Assembly (NCBI GenBank): GCA_012799155.1
Contig: JAAZLV010000274.1
Span: forward strand, 1-6,525
Direction of reading: 5' to 3'
DNA from: Bacteroidales bacterium
Lineage (GTDB): Bacteria; Bacteroidota; Bacteroidia; Bacteroidales; Dysgonomonadaceae
Length of the DNA: 6,525 nucleotides
This document shows positions 1 through 6,525 of this stretch, one piece after another. The first letter of the stretch is position 1; each line of letters begins with the position of its first letter. The notes beneath the pieces are model-generated. The model did not search any database. It was not told the origin of the DNA and was given only the letters and a program-made list of their open reading frames with translations. A program made the position numbers and the translations under genes.

Positions 1-2
1 AC

Positions 3-1247
3 GATAGGGTCAAGGTGGGTATCCTGGGTTTCTCCAATCGATTCAAAAACTCACTGGGAAAAGCTTTTCTCAAGTACGCACCTGATATGAACTTTGAACT
101 CTTTACTGTCTGTGATATCTGGAACCGTCGAAGGGATGAAGGAGTGGCATGGTACAAGGAACAGACCGGAGGTTCAATTCGTACTGCCCGCAACACAGAT
201 GAACTGTGGAGCCAGAAGCCGGACGCCGTCATCATCAGCACTGCCGACTTCCAGCATGCACTTCAGACAGCCGAGGCAGTAAGCGCTGGCTGTGATGTCT
301 ATGTGGAAAAACCTTTCGCTGAAACGATGGATGATGCTAATCTCGCATTGCAGGCTGCCCGAAAACACCGCAAAGTTATCCAGATCGGTTCACAACGTCG
401 TAGCGGACCCAACTACCACGCCGCACACGATTACATCCAATCGGGCAAGTTTGGCAAGATCAACGCAGTGGAGATGACCTGGAATGTGAATCAGCCGGGA
501 CGGTGGCGATTGCCGGAGCTCACCAAAGCAATCCGTGAGAAAGATACCGATTGGAAACGGTTCCTGATGAACCGCCCCTATGAGCCGTGGGACCCTCGCA
601 AATATCTTGAGTACCGGCTCTTCTGGCCATACTCATCCGGTATCCCGGGTCAATGGATGGCTCACCAGATTGACACGGTGCACTGGTTCAGCGGACTCGA
701 TTACCCCCGCTCGGTGGTGGCCAATGGCGGTATTTACATGTGGAACGACGGCAGAAGCAACTACGACACCATGACCGCCGTGTTCGATTACGGAGATTAT
801 GACAACAAGGAGCCGGGAAACGGTTTCCAAGTGATCTACTCATCGCGACAGCACAATGCCTCGGGAGGAACCAAAGAGTGGTACTTCTCCAATGGAGGAA
901 AGCTTGACCTGGAGAGCAATCTAGTCACCAGCGAGGGGGGACTCACCGAAAGATATGCCCTTGAGATGGGAATGGATCCCTTTGAACTGGATCGGTTTGA
1001 ACTACCCCAACTTAATGTGGAAAGCGGCTCAAACACCGGTGCCGATCCGTTGACCAATGCACATATGAAAAACTGGATGACCTGTGTAAGAGAGAGTAAC
1101 ATCAACACAAACGCTCCTGTGGAGGCCGGTTATCATCATTCCATCGCAGACATCATGGTGACTGCTGCACTGCGCTCCGGCCAACGCGCCACCTTTGACA
1201 AAGAGATGAAGCAGGTGATTGCCGGTGGCAAAGTGTTCACCTATTAA
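3..1247 (+). CDS. Gfo/Idh/MocA family oxidoreductase, 5' partial
   Basis: Predicted NAD(P)-dependent sugar or cyclitol oxidoreductase. The frame is open to the left window edge. The first possible start in the window (GTG at 15) falls inside the first Rossmann strand (DRVKVGILGFSNRF), and residues DRVK precede it in frame, so the true start, and possibly an export signal, lies upstream. Counting from that GTG, the nucleotide-binding strand is at 1-10, the family's EKP motif (YVEKPFAETMDDA) has its Lys at 99, and a second-domain motif GIPGQWMAHQIDTVHW at about 209-224 supplies His/Asp residues likely to line the active site. The C-terminus (HMKNWMTCVRES, NAPVEAGYHHSIADIM) is typical of this family in glycan-degrading Bacteroidota. 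The glycine-rich turn is GxxGFSNR rather than a clean GxGxxG. It precedes a second family member and a DUF1080 protein, which suggests glycoside oxidation. Family assignment is firm; substrate, cofactor preference and cell compartment are unknown. Confidence 0.93.
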   Translation, partial: DRVKVGILGFSNRFKNSLGKAFLKYAPDMNFELFTVCDIWNRRRDEGVAWYKEQTGGSIRTARNTDELWSQKPDAVIISTADFQHALQTAEAVSAGCDVYVEKPFAETMDDANLALQAARKHRKVIQIGSQRRSGPNYHAAHDYIQSGKFGKINAVEMTWNVNQPGRWRLPELTKAIREKDTDWKRFLMNRPYEPWDPRKYLEYRLFWPYSSGIPGQWMAHQIDTVHWFSGLDYPRSVVANGGIYMWNDGRSNYDTMTAVFDYGDYDNKEPGNGFQVIYSSRQHNASGGTKEWYFSNGGKLDLESNLVTSEGGLTERYALEMGMDPFELDRFELPQLNVESGSNTGADPLTNAHMKNWMTCVRESNINTNAPVEAGYHHSIADIMVTAALRSGQRATFDKEMKQVIAGGKVFTY

Positions 1248-1340
1248 TATGAGAATCTTCTAACCCTCTCTATTCACTTGGTGTCATTCAAAGTCTCTTC
1301 TGATATTTCGTGGCGAATGGTATGAATCGTAGACACTCAT

Positions 1341-1357
1341 TTCAGCCAACAGCTGAA
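1341..1357. repeat. Short inverted repeat (6-bp stem, 5-nt loop)
   Basis: TTCAGC and GCTGAA form a perfect 6-bp stem around the loop CAACA. No run of T follows, so it is not a convincing intrinsic terminator. It sits about 40 bp upstream of the candidate -7 element and could be a weak hairpin, an operator-like site or chance. Confidence 0.25.
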
Positions 1358-1373
1358 GAATCAATCTGGATTA

Positions 1374-1406
1374 TTGTGATTATTATTCAAATATGTGCTA
1401 CTTTTG
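1374..1406 (+). promoter_or_regulatory. Candidate Bacteroidota promoter for the Tat-oxidoreductase/DUF1080 genes
   Basis: TACTTTTG at 1399-1406 matches the Bacteroidota primary sigma -7 consensus TAnnTTTG exactly. A TTG at 1374-1376 could be the -33 element, although its 22-bp spacing is slightly long. Transcription would begin near 1411-1413 and leave a short, A/T-rich leader of about 40 nt before the ATG at 1454. The match is by consensus only. Confidence 0.5.
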
Positions 1407-1453
1407 TAAAAAATATAAATTTAAGGCGGCATATATAATTAAATATTTTCCTA

Positions 1454-2707
1454 ATGACTACCAGAAGACAGTTTTTAAAAACAATGGGTGGAGTGACCTT
1501 GCTCACCATTATTCCCCGCAACGTACTGGGAAATGGGATGCTTGCTCCGAGCGATGAGCTGACCAAAGGGATCATCGGAGTAGGTGGTATGGGCCGCGGC
1601 CACATTCCCTACGACAACACACGCGTAGTTGCCATGTGTGATGTAGACAAGAATCACCTCTCACAGGCAGCTTCGATGGTGAAAGACAAAATCAGTCTCT
1701 ACCATGACTTCCGCGATCTGATCCTCGACAAAAACGTGGATATCGTCCATATTGCCACCCCACCCCACTGGCATGGCATCATGTCGGTAGAGGCTGCCAA
1801 GGCAGGGAAGGATATATTTTGTGAGAAACCGATGACACGCACTATCGGTGAAGGAAAAAGGGTACGGGAAGCTATTGCGCAACATGGCAACATCTTCCGT
1901 CTCAACACCTGGTTCCGTTTCAAGGATCCCTTCTACGGACTGGGCACACCGGTGAAACCACTCAAAAAACTAATTGATAGTGGCATGTTGGGATGGCCTT
2001 TGAAGGTGACCATCAGCAAGCACACCGGGTTCGACTGGAAGTTCTATTGGGTGGGAAAAAACCATTTGGAACCACAACCAATACCAAAGGATCTGGATTA
2101 TGACATGTGGTTGGGGCCGGCTACATACAAACCCTACAATGCACATCGCGTCCACCAGACCTTCCGCGGCTATTGGGATTACGACGGTGGTGGTCTTGGC
2201 GATATGGGACAACATTACATCGATCCGGTACAGTACATGTTGGGCAAGGATGACAACAGTCCCGTGAAGGTAGAGGTCGATGCACCTCAACAACACCCAG
2301 ATGCTGTAGGCACTTGGCGTTCCATCACCTACACCTATGCCGATGGTTGCCAGATCATCCTCTGGGGAGGTGACTATGGCGAACCCGATACACCCTATAT
2401 CTCGGGTCCCAATGGGAATGTATACAAAAACTTCGTATGTGACATCCCCAACTGGGAGAAGAAGCTGGCCGACTATCCCGAACCAGCTGACCAGCAGACC
2501 GACTTTCTCGGAGCCATCCACAACCGCCAGAAATTTGCGTTGAACGAGATGAACGGTCATCGCTCCTGTACCATCGTAAACATGGGAGCAGTAGCCCTTC
2601 AATTGAACCGCACCCTTGAGTTCGACCCGGTGAAGGAACTGTTTGTAAACGATGCCGAGGCTAACAGACTTCTTGACCAGCCGATGCGTGCACCCTGGAC
2701 CATTTAA
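1454..2707 (+). CDS. Tat-exported Gfo/Idh/MocA family oxidoreductase
   Basis: Predicted NAD(P)-dependent oxidoreductase of 417 aa, a normal length for the family. The N-terminus TTRRQFLK (residues 2-9), followed by a hydrophobic stretch to about residue 25, is a twin-arginine signal. The enzyme is therefore probably folded with its cofactor in the cytoplasm and then exported to the periplasm. The Rossmann glycine motif GVGGMGRGH is at 42-50, the strand-end acidic motif CDVD at about 62-65, and the catalytic EKP motif (FCEKPMTRT) at 124-126. GGGLGDMGQHYIDPVQY at about 245-261 carries the conserved His254 and Asp257. The ATG at 1454 places the Tat motif at the very N-terminus and follows an A/T-rich leader without Shine-Dalgarno, normal for Bacteroidota. 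It ends 19 bp before the DUF1080 protein gene, so the two are very likely co-transcribed. It differs strongly from the preceding family member, so it is not a recent tandem copy. Likely role: oxidation or reduction at a sugar hydroxyl of a glycoside; substrate unknown. Confidence 0.93.
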   Translation: MTTRRQFLKTMGGVTLLTIIPRNVLGNGMLAPSDELTKGIIGVGGMGRGHIPYDNTRVVAMCDVDKNHLSQAASMVKDKISLYHDFRDLILDKNVDIVHIATPPHWHGIMSVEAAKAGKDIFCEKPMTRTIGEGKRVREAIAQHGNIFRLNTWFRFKDPFYGLGTPVKPLKKLIDSGMLGWPLKVTISKHTGFDWKFYWVGKNHLEPQPIPKDLDYDMWLGPATYKPYNAHRVHQTFRGYWDYDGGGLGDMGQHYIDPVQYMLGKDDNSPVKVEVDAPQQHPDAVGTWRSITYTYADGCQIILWGGDYGEPDTPYISGPNGNVYKNFVCDIPNWEKKLADYPEPADQQTDFLGAIHNRQKFALNEMNGHRSCTIVNMGAVALQLNRTLEFDPVKELFVNDAEANRLLDQPMRAPWTI

Positions 2708-2726
2708 TCTCCTATTATCAACAAAA

Positions 2727-5700
2727 ATGAAAAAAAGAGGATTTATCATATTACTCCTGAGCCTGTTGTTCAATTTCGGCATCCATGCTCAGCTGCCTGA
2801 GGGCAGAACTCAAAACACCATCATCGCAGATGCACTGGCTCAGTTACCTGCTGAAAATCAAGAGCAATACAACCGGGTGATCGCCGAATTGGTTTCAACC
2901 GGTGAAGAGGGACTCCTGGATCTGATAGGAAGGATGAACCCGCCGGGAAGCCAGAGTAACGAAACTCTCGATTATGCCATCAGTGGATGGACTCATTTTG
3001 TCTCGAACGACGAGGTACAACGAAAGGTCACGGTTGCAGCTTTCGACAAAGCACTAGGCAGACCTCTGCACAACGATGTGAAAGCTGCATTGATACGGAA
3101 CCTCCGCACCATTGCCAGTGATGAAGAGGTACCCTTGCTGGCAGGTTTTCTGTCGGACATTTATCTCTCATCTGCAGCATCCATGGCACTAATCTCAATT
3201 GGCAGTGACAAGGCCAATGAAGCGCTCCTGCAGGCAGTCACTTCTGTCGGAAGCGAAGAGGTCAGACTACAATTGATCAATGCACTTGCACAAAGCGGCT
3301 ACCGCAATGCCGAGAAGACACTACTCGACCTGCTCCGCTTAAAAACGAGCGGAGAGATGGAGAAAGCATTGTTCAACGCGCTGGCTCACACGGGAGGTAA
3401 GGCATCACTGAAATCCTTGAGAAGTGCAGCTGAGGCAACCGGCTACAGCTATCAGAAGAATCATGCCACGGCATCTTACCTCACCCTGTTGACGAGACTC
3501 AACAGTGAGGAACCCGGGCTGGTAAGAAGAGAAGCAACAAAGATGCTATCCTACGCCAGGAAAAACGGCAAGAGTGATCTGATGGTGGCTGCTGCAAGAT
3601 TGATGGCTGACCACTCCTCACTGCGCAAAGTAGCTATATTGCAGGATGCCCTTATAACAGGTGACATCAACTATCTGACCCCACTACTCAATACCATTTC
3701 ATTTACGGATGACAAAAGATCGATGCAGCTGATCGCGAAAGAAATGGATTCAACACAATCACCTGATATCCAAACTGCCCTTATCTACTGGGCAGCTAGA
3801 AATGACAGGAAAGAACTGTTACCTGCAATTATCCGTCTATCTACCTCTTCCAATGAGATGGTACAAATAGCAGCCCTACAGTCACTCACTCTCATGGGTG
3901 GTGATGATGCGCTGATTGCACTGGCAGCACTGCTGAAGAGCAGCGACAGAGAAACGGTCTCTCTGGCAATGAAGGCACTCGCCTCCTTCCCGGGTGACAT
4001 CTCCTATACGCTGGCATCCGTATTTGAGGAAAGCAGCAACGATGGAAAGATTGCCATCCTGCAGTTGATTGCTGCCCGCAAAATGACAAACCAGTACAAC
4101 CTGGTCTACAACCAGCTCTTCACAGATAATGCAACGGTAAAACAGGCTGCGGCGAACAGTCTGAAAGATGTAGTTACGGCTGATAATCTCACCGACCTGT
4201 TCACTTTGGTGGAACAGGCAGACCAAACGCTGTTGCCACCTCTGCAGGAAGCGATCAATGCAGCTCTGGATCATCTCCCGGCGACAGAACAGATGGCACT
4301 GGTCACCACTAGGATGAAGCTATCACAAAAGAAGCACCTATATTACAGTGGCCTGGCCCACAGCGGATCGCAGGAGGCACTGGATCTTATCACCACTGCC
4401 TTCCATAGCGAAGAAGGTGACAACAGGGAAGCAGCATTCAACGCCTTGACCACCTGGAAATCGTTTGATGCTATCCATCCTTTACTTCAAATTGCCCGAA
4501 GCAGTTCAGATAAAATGGAGCTCACGATTGTGGCTGACGCTCTTACAACACTTATTGGTCGTTACGGCCAAACAGGAGCGGTGCAATATCTCTACCTGCG
4601 TGAGACCATGCCTTTTTCCCAAACTACCGGGCAGAGGAACCGTATCCTGCAGCTATTGGGGCAAACAGGAGTATATCAGGCAATGCGCTTCGTGGTTCCC
4701 TATATGGATGACCCACAGTTGAGCGAGGCTGCCGCCCAGGCAGCGATGACCATCGCACTAAACAACCCCGACTATGCCGGGGAAGAAACAACAGGCATCC
4801 TGCAGAAAGTGAGTGAGACACTCAATAATCCTGATGCCGTTTACCAGCGACAATCCATCCAGAAATACCTGTCGGAGAACCCTGTCGAAGGTCGATATCT
4901 CCCCCTTTTCAACGGTAAGAATCTGACGGGATGGAAAGGACTGGTGGCCGATCCGATCAAGAGGGCACAGATGAGCCAGAAGGAGCTTGCCAAGGCACAA
5001 CAGGAAGCCAACAAGCAGGCTGCTGCTAGCTGGGTCGTTCAGGATGGTGTGCTTCTCTTTACCGGGAAGGGTGACAACCTTTGCACTGAGAAGCAATACG
5101 GTGACTTCGAGATGTTGATCGACTGGAAGCTATATGAAGGTCCCGAGCCAGATGCAGGCATCTACCTGCGCGGAACGCCACAGGTGCAGATCTGGGATAC
5201 CGCACGTGTGGATGTGGGGGCTCAAGTGGGTTCCGGCGGTCTCTACAACAATAGCCAAAACCCTTCAGCACCACTCAAGGTGGCAGACCAGAAAGTCGGA
5301 GAATGGAACACCTTCCGCATCCGCATGGTGGGAGAAAGAGTCTCTGTCTGGCTGAACGGTGAACTGGTGACTGACAATGTGATTCTGGAGAACTTCTGGG
5401 ACAGAACCAAACCCATCTTCCCAGTTGAACAGATCGAACTGCAGGCACATGGCAGCAAGGTCGCCTACCGCGACATACTGATCAAGGAGATTCCACGTCC
5501 TGAACCTTATGAGCTTACTGCTGAAGAGGAAAAGGAAGGTTTTAAAATCCTCTTCGATGGCACACACCTCGATGAGTGGACAGGCAACAAGCGGGACTAT
5601 GCCGTGGAAGGTGGTCAGATAGTACTCCACCCCAGTAAAAGCTTTGGGGGCAACCTTTACACCGTAAAGGAATACGGTGACTTCGTTTTCCGTTTTGAGT

Positions 5701-6113
5701 TCATGCTGACACCCGGTGCCAACAATGGGCTGGGTATCCGCACTCCCATGGAGGGTGACGCGGCCTACCTTGGTATGGAACTACAGATCCTCGACAACGA
5801 TGCACCCATCTATGAGAATCTTGAGGTCTATCAATACCACGGATCGGTATATGGCGTAATTCCCGCAAAAAGAGGATTCCTCAAGCCAAACGGTGAATGG
5901 AACAGCCAGGAGGTGATCGCCAACGGTGACAACATCAAAGTGATTCTAAACGGCACCACCATTCTGGAGGGCAATATCCGTGAGGCGGCCAAAAACGGAA
6001 CTGCCGATGGCAAGGATCATCCGGGACTATTCAATAAAAAGGGTCACATTGGTTTCCTGGGTCACGGTTCGGTCGTGAAGTTCCGTAACATAAGGATCAG
6101 GGAACTGCAATAA
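2727..6113 (+). CDS. Secreted HEAT-like solenoid protein with two C-terminal DUF1080 (3-keto-disaccharide hydrolase) domains
   Basis: An 1128-aa protein. The ATG at 2727 is chosen because it begins a clear signal peptide (MKKRGFIILLLSLLF, probable cleavage after GIHA, residue 21). An in-frame ATG at 2652 would overlap the preceding gene and bury that signal. Residues about 110-715 form an alpha-solenoid of HEAT-like helix pairs with a period near 30, clearest at 118-240, 376-498 and 535-614. Two DUF1080 (PF06439) domains follow. Domain 1 is about 723-919: LFNGKNLTGW 727-736, a charged helical insert 743-765, YGDF 791-794, AGIYLRG 810-816, QIWDT 821-825, ELQAHGS 904-910. Domain 2 is about 938-1126: LFDGTHLDEW 942-951, YGDF 983-986, NNGLGIRTP 999-1007, ELQILDND 1018-1025, GHGS 1112-1115, ending FRNIRIREL. 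The family has a concanavalin-like fold and is linked to cleavage of 3-keto-glycosides; older annotations call it family 16 glycoside hydrolase-like. With the adjacent oxidoreductases it likely cleaves or binds an oxidised glycoside outside the cytoplasm. The solenoid's role is unknown, perhaps scaffolding or substrate presentation. No lipobox or type IX sorting domain is seen. Confidence 0.93.
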   Translation: MKKRGFIILLLSLLFNFGIHAQLPEGRTQNTIIADALAQLPAENQEQYNRVIAELVSTGEEGLLDLIGRMNPPGSQSNETLDYAISGWTHFVSNDEVQRKVTVAAFDKALGRPLHNDVKAALIRNLRTIASDEEVPLLAGFLSDIYLSSAASMALISIGSDKANEALLQAVTSVGSEEVRLQLINALAQSGYRNAEKTLLDLLRLKTSGEMEKALFNALAHTGGKASLKSLRSAAEATGYSYQKNHATASYLTLLTRLNSEEPGLVRREATKMLSYARKNGKSDLMVAAARLMADHSSLRKVAILQDALITGDINYLTPLLNTISFTDDKRSMQLIAKEMDSTQSPDIQTALIYWAARNDRKELLPAIIRLSTSSNEMVQIAALQSLTLMGGDDALIALAALLKSSDRETVSLAMKALASFPGDISYTLASVFEESSNDGKIAILQLIAARKMTNQYNLVYNQLFTDNATVKQAAANSLKDVVTADNLTDLFTLVEQADQTLLPPLQEAINAALDHLPATEQMALVTTRMKLSQKKHLYYSGLAHSGSQEALDLITTAFHSEEGDNREAAFNALTTWKSFDAIHPLLQIARSSSDKMELTIVADALTTLIGRYGQTGAVQYLYLRETMPFSQTTGQRNRILQLLGQTGVYQAMRFVVPYMDDPQLSEAAAQAAMTIALNNPDYAGEETTGILQKVSETLNNPDAVYQRQSIQKYLSENPVEGRYLPLFNGKNLTGWKGLVADPIKRAQMSQKELAKAQQEANKQAAASWVVQDGVLLFTGKGDNLCTEKQYGDFEMLIDWKLYEGPEPDAGIYLRGTPQVQIWDTARVDVGAQVGSGGLYNNSQNPSAPLKVADQKVGEWNTFRIRMVGERVSVWLNGELVTDNVILENFWDRTKPIFPVEQIELQAHGSKVAYRDILIKEIPRPEPYELTAEEEKEGFKILFDGTHLDEWTGNKRDYAVEGGQIVLHPSKSFGGNLYTVKEYGDFVFRFEFMLTPGANNGLGIRTPMEGDAAYLGMELQILDNDAPIYENLEVYQYHGSVYGVIPAKRGFLKPNGEWNSQEVIANGDNIKVILNGTTILEGNIREAAKNGTADGKDHPGLFNKKGHIGFLGHGSVVKFRNIRIRELQ

Positions 6114-6136
6114 AGAGAGTTAATTTCTCAAATTTT

Positions 6137-6179
6137 CAAAAAAGCACCATCCGTATCTAAACTGGATGGTGCTTTTTTG
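6137..6179. terminator. Strong intrinsic terminator, probably bidirectional
   Basis: A perfect 16-bp stem (CAAAAAAGCACCATCC pairing with GGATGGTGCTTTTTTG) surrounds an 11-nt loop at 6153-6163. The GC-rich core is followed by six T, then TTCTTTTT. It begins 23 bp after the stop codon of the DUF1080 gene. The A-run on the left arm would give a U-tract on the opposite strand as well, so it could stop transcription from both sides. Confidence 0.93.
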
Positions 6180-6190
6180 TTCTTTTTCCC

Positions 6191-6198
6191 TATATTTG
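6191..6198 (+). promoter_or_regulatory. Candidate Bacteroidota -7 promoter element for the downstream membrane-protein gene
   Basis: TATATTTG matches TAnnTTTG exactly and lies 70 bp upstream of the next ATG. A canonical -33 TTTG at the right distance is not evident; that position falls in the right arm of the terminator (about 6168-6171, GGTG). Initiation would be near 6203-6205. The leader then has a possible 6-bp hairpin (CGGAAG at 6199-6204 with CTTCCG at 6212-6217), which straddles the predicted start and is of doubtful meaning. I see no recognisable riboswitch in the remaining leader. Confidence 0.6.
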
Positions 6199-6268
6199 CG
6201 GAAGAAATCCACTTCCGGCAGGTAGAAACCATACGAAACAAAATATCAAGCCTAAAAACAGAACCATT

Positions 6269-6525
6269 ATGTCTACAACAACACAACTCTACTCCTACAG
6301 CCTGAGCAACAGCAAAACATATCTATTTGCTGCTATTTTTATCATCGGCAATCTTTTATTGCCACAACTGGCACATCTCATTCCGCAGGGTGGATTTATC
6401 TTCCTTCCTATTTACTTCTTCACGCTGATTGCCGCCTACAAATATGGCATCCATGTGGGGATTCTTACTGCCTTGCTCTCACCGCTGGCCAATCATCTCA
6501 TCTTTGGCATGCCCCCCGCGGCCGT
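6269..6525 (+). CDS. Probable ECF-transporter S component-like membrane protein, 3' partial
   Basis: The frame opens at ATG 6269 and runs off the window after 85 complete codons. The product starts MSTTTQLYSYSLSNSKTYLF and is strongly hydrophobic, with membrane segments at about 17-35, 42-58 and 60-79. The pattern PQLAHLIPQGGFIFLPIYFF followed by AAYKYGIHVGILTALLSPL and NHLIFGMPP resembles small Bacteroidota integral membrane proteins annotated as substrate-binding (S) subunits of energy-coupling factor transporters, which take up vitamins or related micronutrients. I recognise this from memory, not from a search. The substrate cannot be inferred and no ATPase or T subunit is visible. It lies behind a strong terminator with its own promoter element, so it is likely a separate transcription unit. 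A different small multi-pass membrane family remains possible. Confidence 0.72.
   Translation, partial: MSTTTQLYSYSLSNSKTYLFAAIFIIGNLLLPQLAHLIPQGGFIFLPIYFFTLIAAYKYGIHVGILTALLSPLANHLIFGMPPAA

Larger units (their letters stand above)
1248..1453. other. Intergenic region between the two oxidoreductase genes
   Basis: A 206-bp AT-rich gap with no credible coding sequence. It holds a short perfect inverted repeat (1341-1357) and a candidate promoter element (1399-1406), described separately. I see no T-tract terminator after the first gene, so read-through from it into the second gene remains possible alongside initiation at the internal promoter. Confidence 0.6.

Noticed and set aside
15..17. GTG as the real start of the first oxidoreductase
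   Set aside because: It falls within the first beta strand of the Rossmann fold, and in-frame coding residues (DRVK) continue to the window edge, so the gene is more likely truncated by the window.
2652..2726. Upstream in-frame ATG extending the DUF1080 protein by 25 residues
   Set aside because: It would overlap the end of the preceding gene and place 25 non-signal-like residues before a textbook signal peptide that begins at the ATG at 2727.
1970..2782. Long minus-strand open frame (270 codons) opposite the Tat oxidoreductase
   Set aside because: It lies almost wholly antisense to a gene with clear family motifs, has no recognisable domain in its translation and no promoter; it is a shadow of the + strand codon bias.
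3882..4274. Minus-strand open frame of 130 codons inside the solenoid region
   Set aside because: The + strand frame is continuous with coherent HEAT-like repeats; the antisense translation is Cys- and Gln-rich and shows no domain.
6199..6268. Riboswitch ahead of the ECF-like gene
   Set aside because: S-component genes are often riboswitch-controlled, but the leader is only about 65 nt and I see no cobalamin, thiamine or other conserved core; only a doubtful 6-bp hairpin is present.

Overview
The window looks like chromosomal DNA of a Bacteroidota member, probably Bacteroidales. The evidence is two intergenic matches to the Bacteroidota -7 promoter element (TAnnTTTG), A-rich translation starts without a Shine-Dalgarno sequence, and protein families typical of glycan-degrading members of this phylum. 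GC content looks moderate (roughly half, by eye). I cannot name a genus.

Layout, all genes on the + strand: (1) nt 3-1247, a Gfo/Idh/MocA-family NAD(P)-dependent oxidoreductase cut off by the left window edge; (2) a gap of about 200 bp with a plausible promoter just upstream of the next gene; (3) nt 1454-2707, a second, clearly different Gfo/Idh/MocA oxidoreductase with an N-terminal twin-arginine (Tat) signal; (4) after only 19 bp, nt 2727-6113, a large secreted protein of 1128 aa with a signal peptide, a long HEAT-like helical solenoid and two tandem C-terminal DUF1080 (3-keto-disaccharide hydrolase / concanavalin-like) domains; (5) a very strong intrinsic terminator at 6137-6179; (6) a promoter element at 6191-6198 and, from 6269 to the window end, the start of a small hydrophobic membrane protein resembling Bacteroidota ECF-transporter S components, cut off by the right edge.

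Genes 1-3 make biochemical sense together. Gfo/Idh/MocA enzymes can oxidise a sugar hydroxyl (C3 in several glycoside-degrading systems), and DUF1080 proteins are associated with cleavage of the resulting 3-keto-glycosides. A Tat-exported oxidoreductase next to a secreted tandem-DUF1080 protein suggests an extracytoplasmic oxidise-then-cleave route for glycosides, distinct from classical hydrolysis. The substrate cannot be read from the sequence. The terminator separates this module from the transporter gene, which is probably unrelated. The most unusual item is the architecture of the 1128-aa protein: a solenoid of about 600 residues joined to two non-identical DUF1080 domains.
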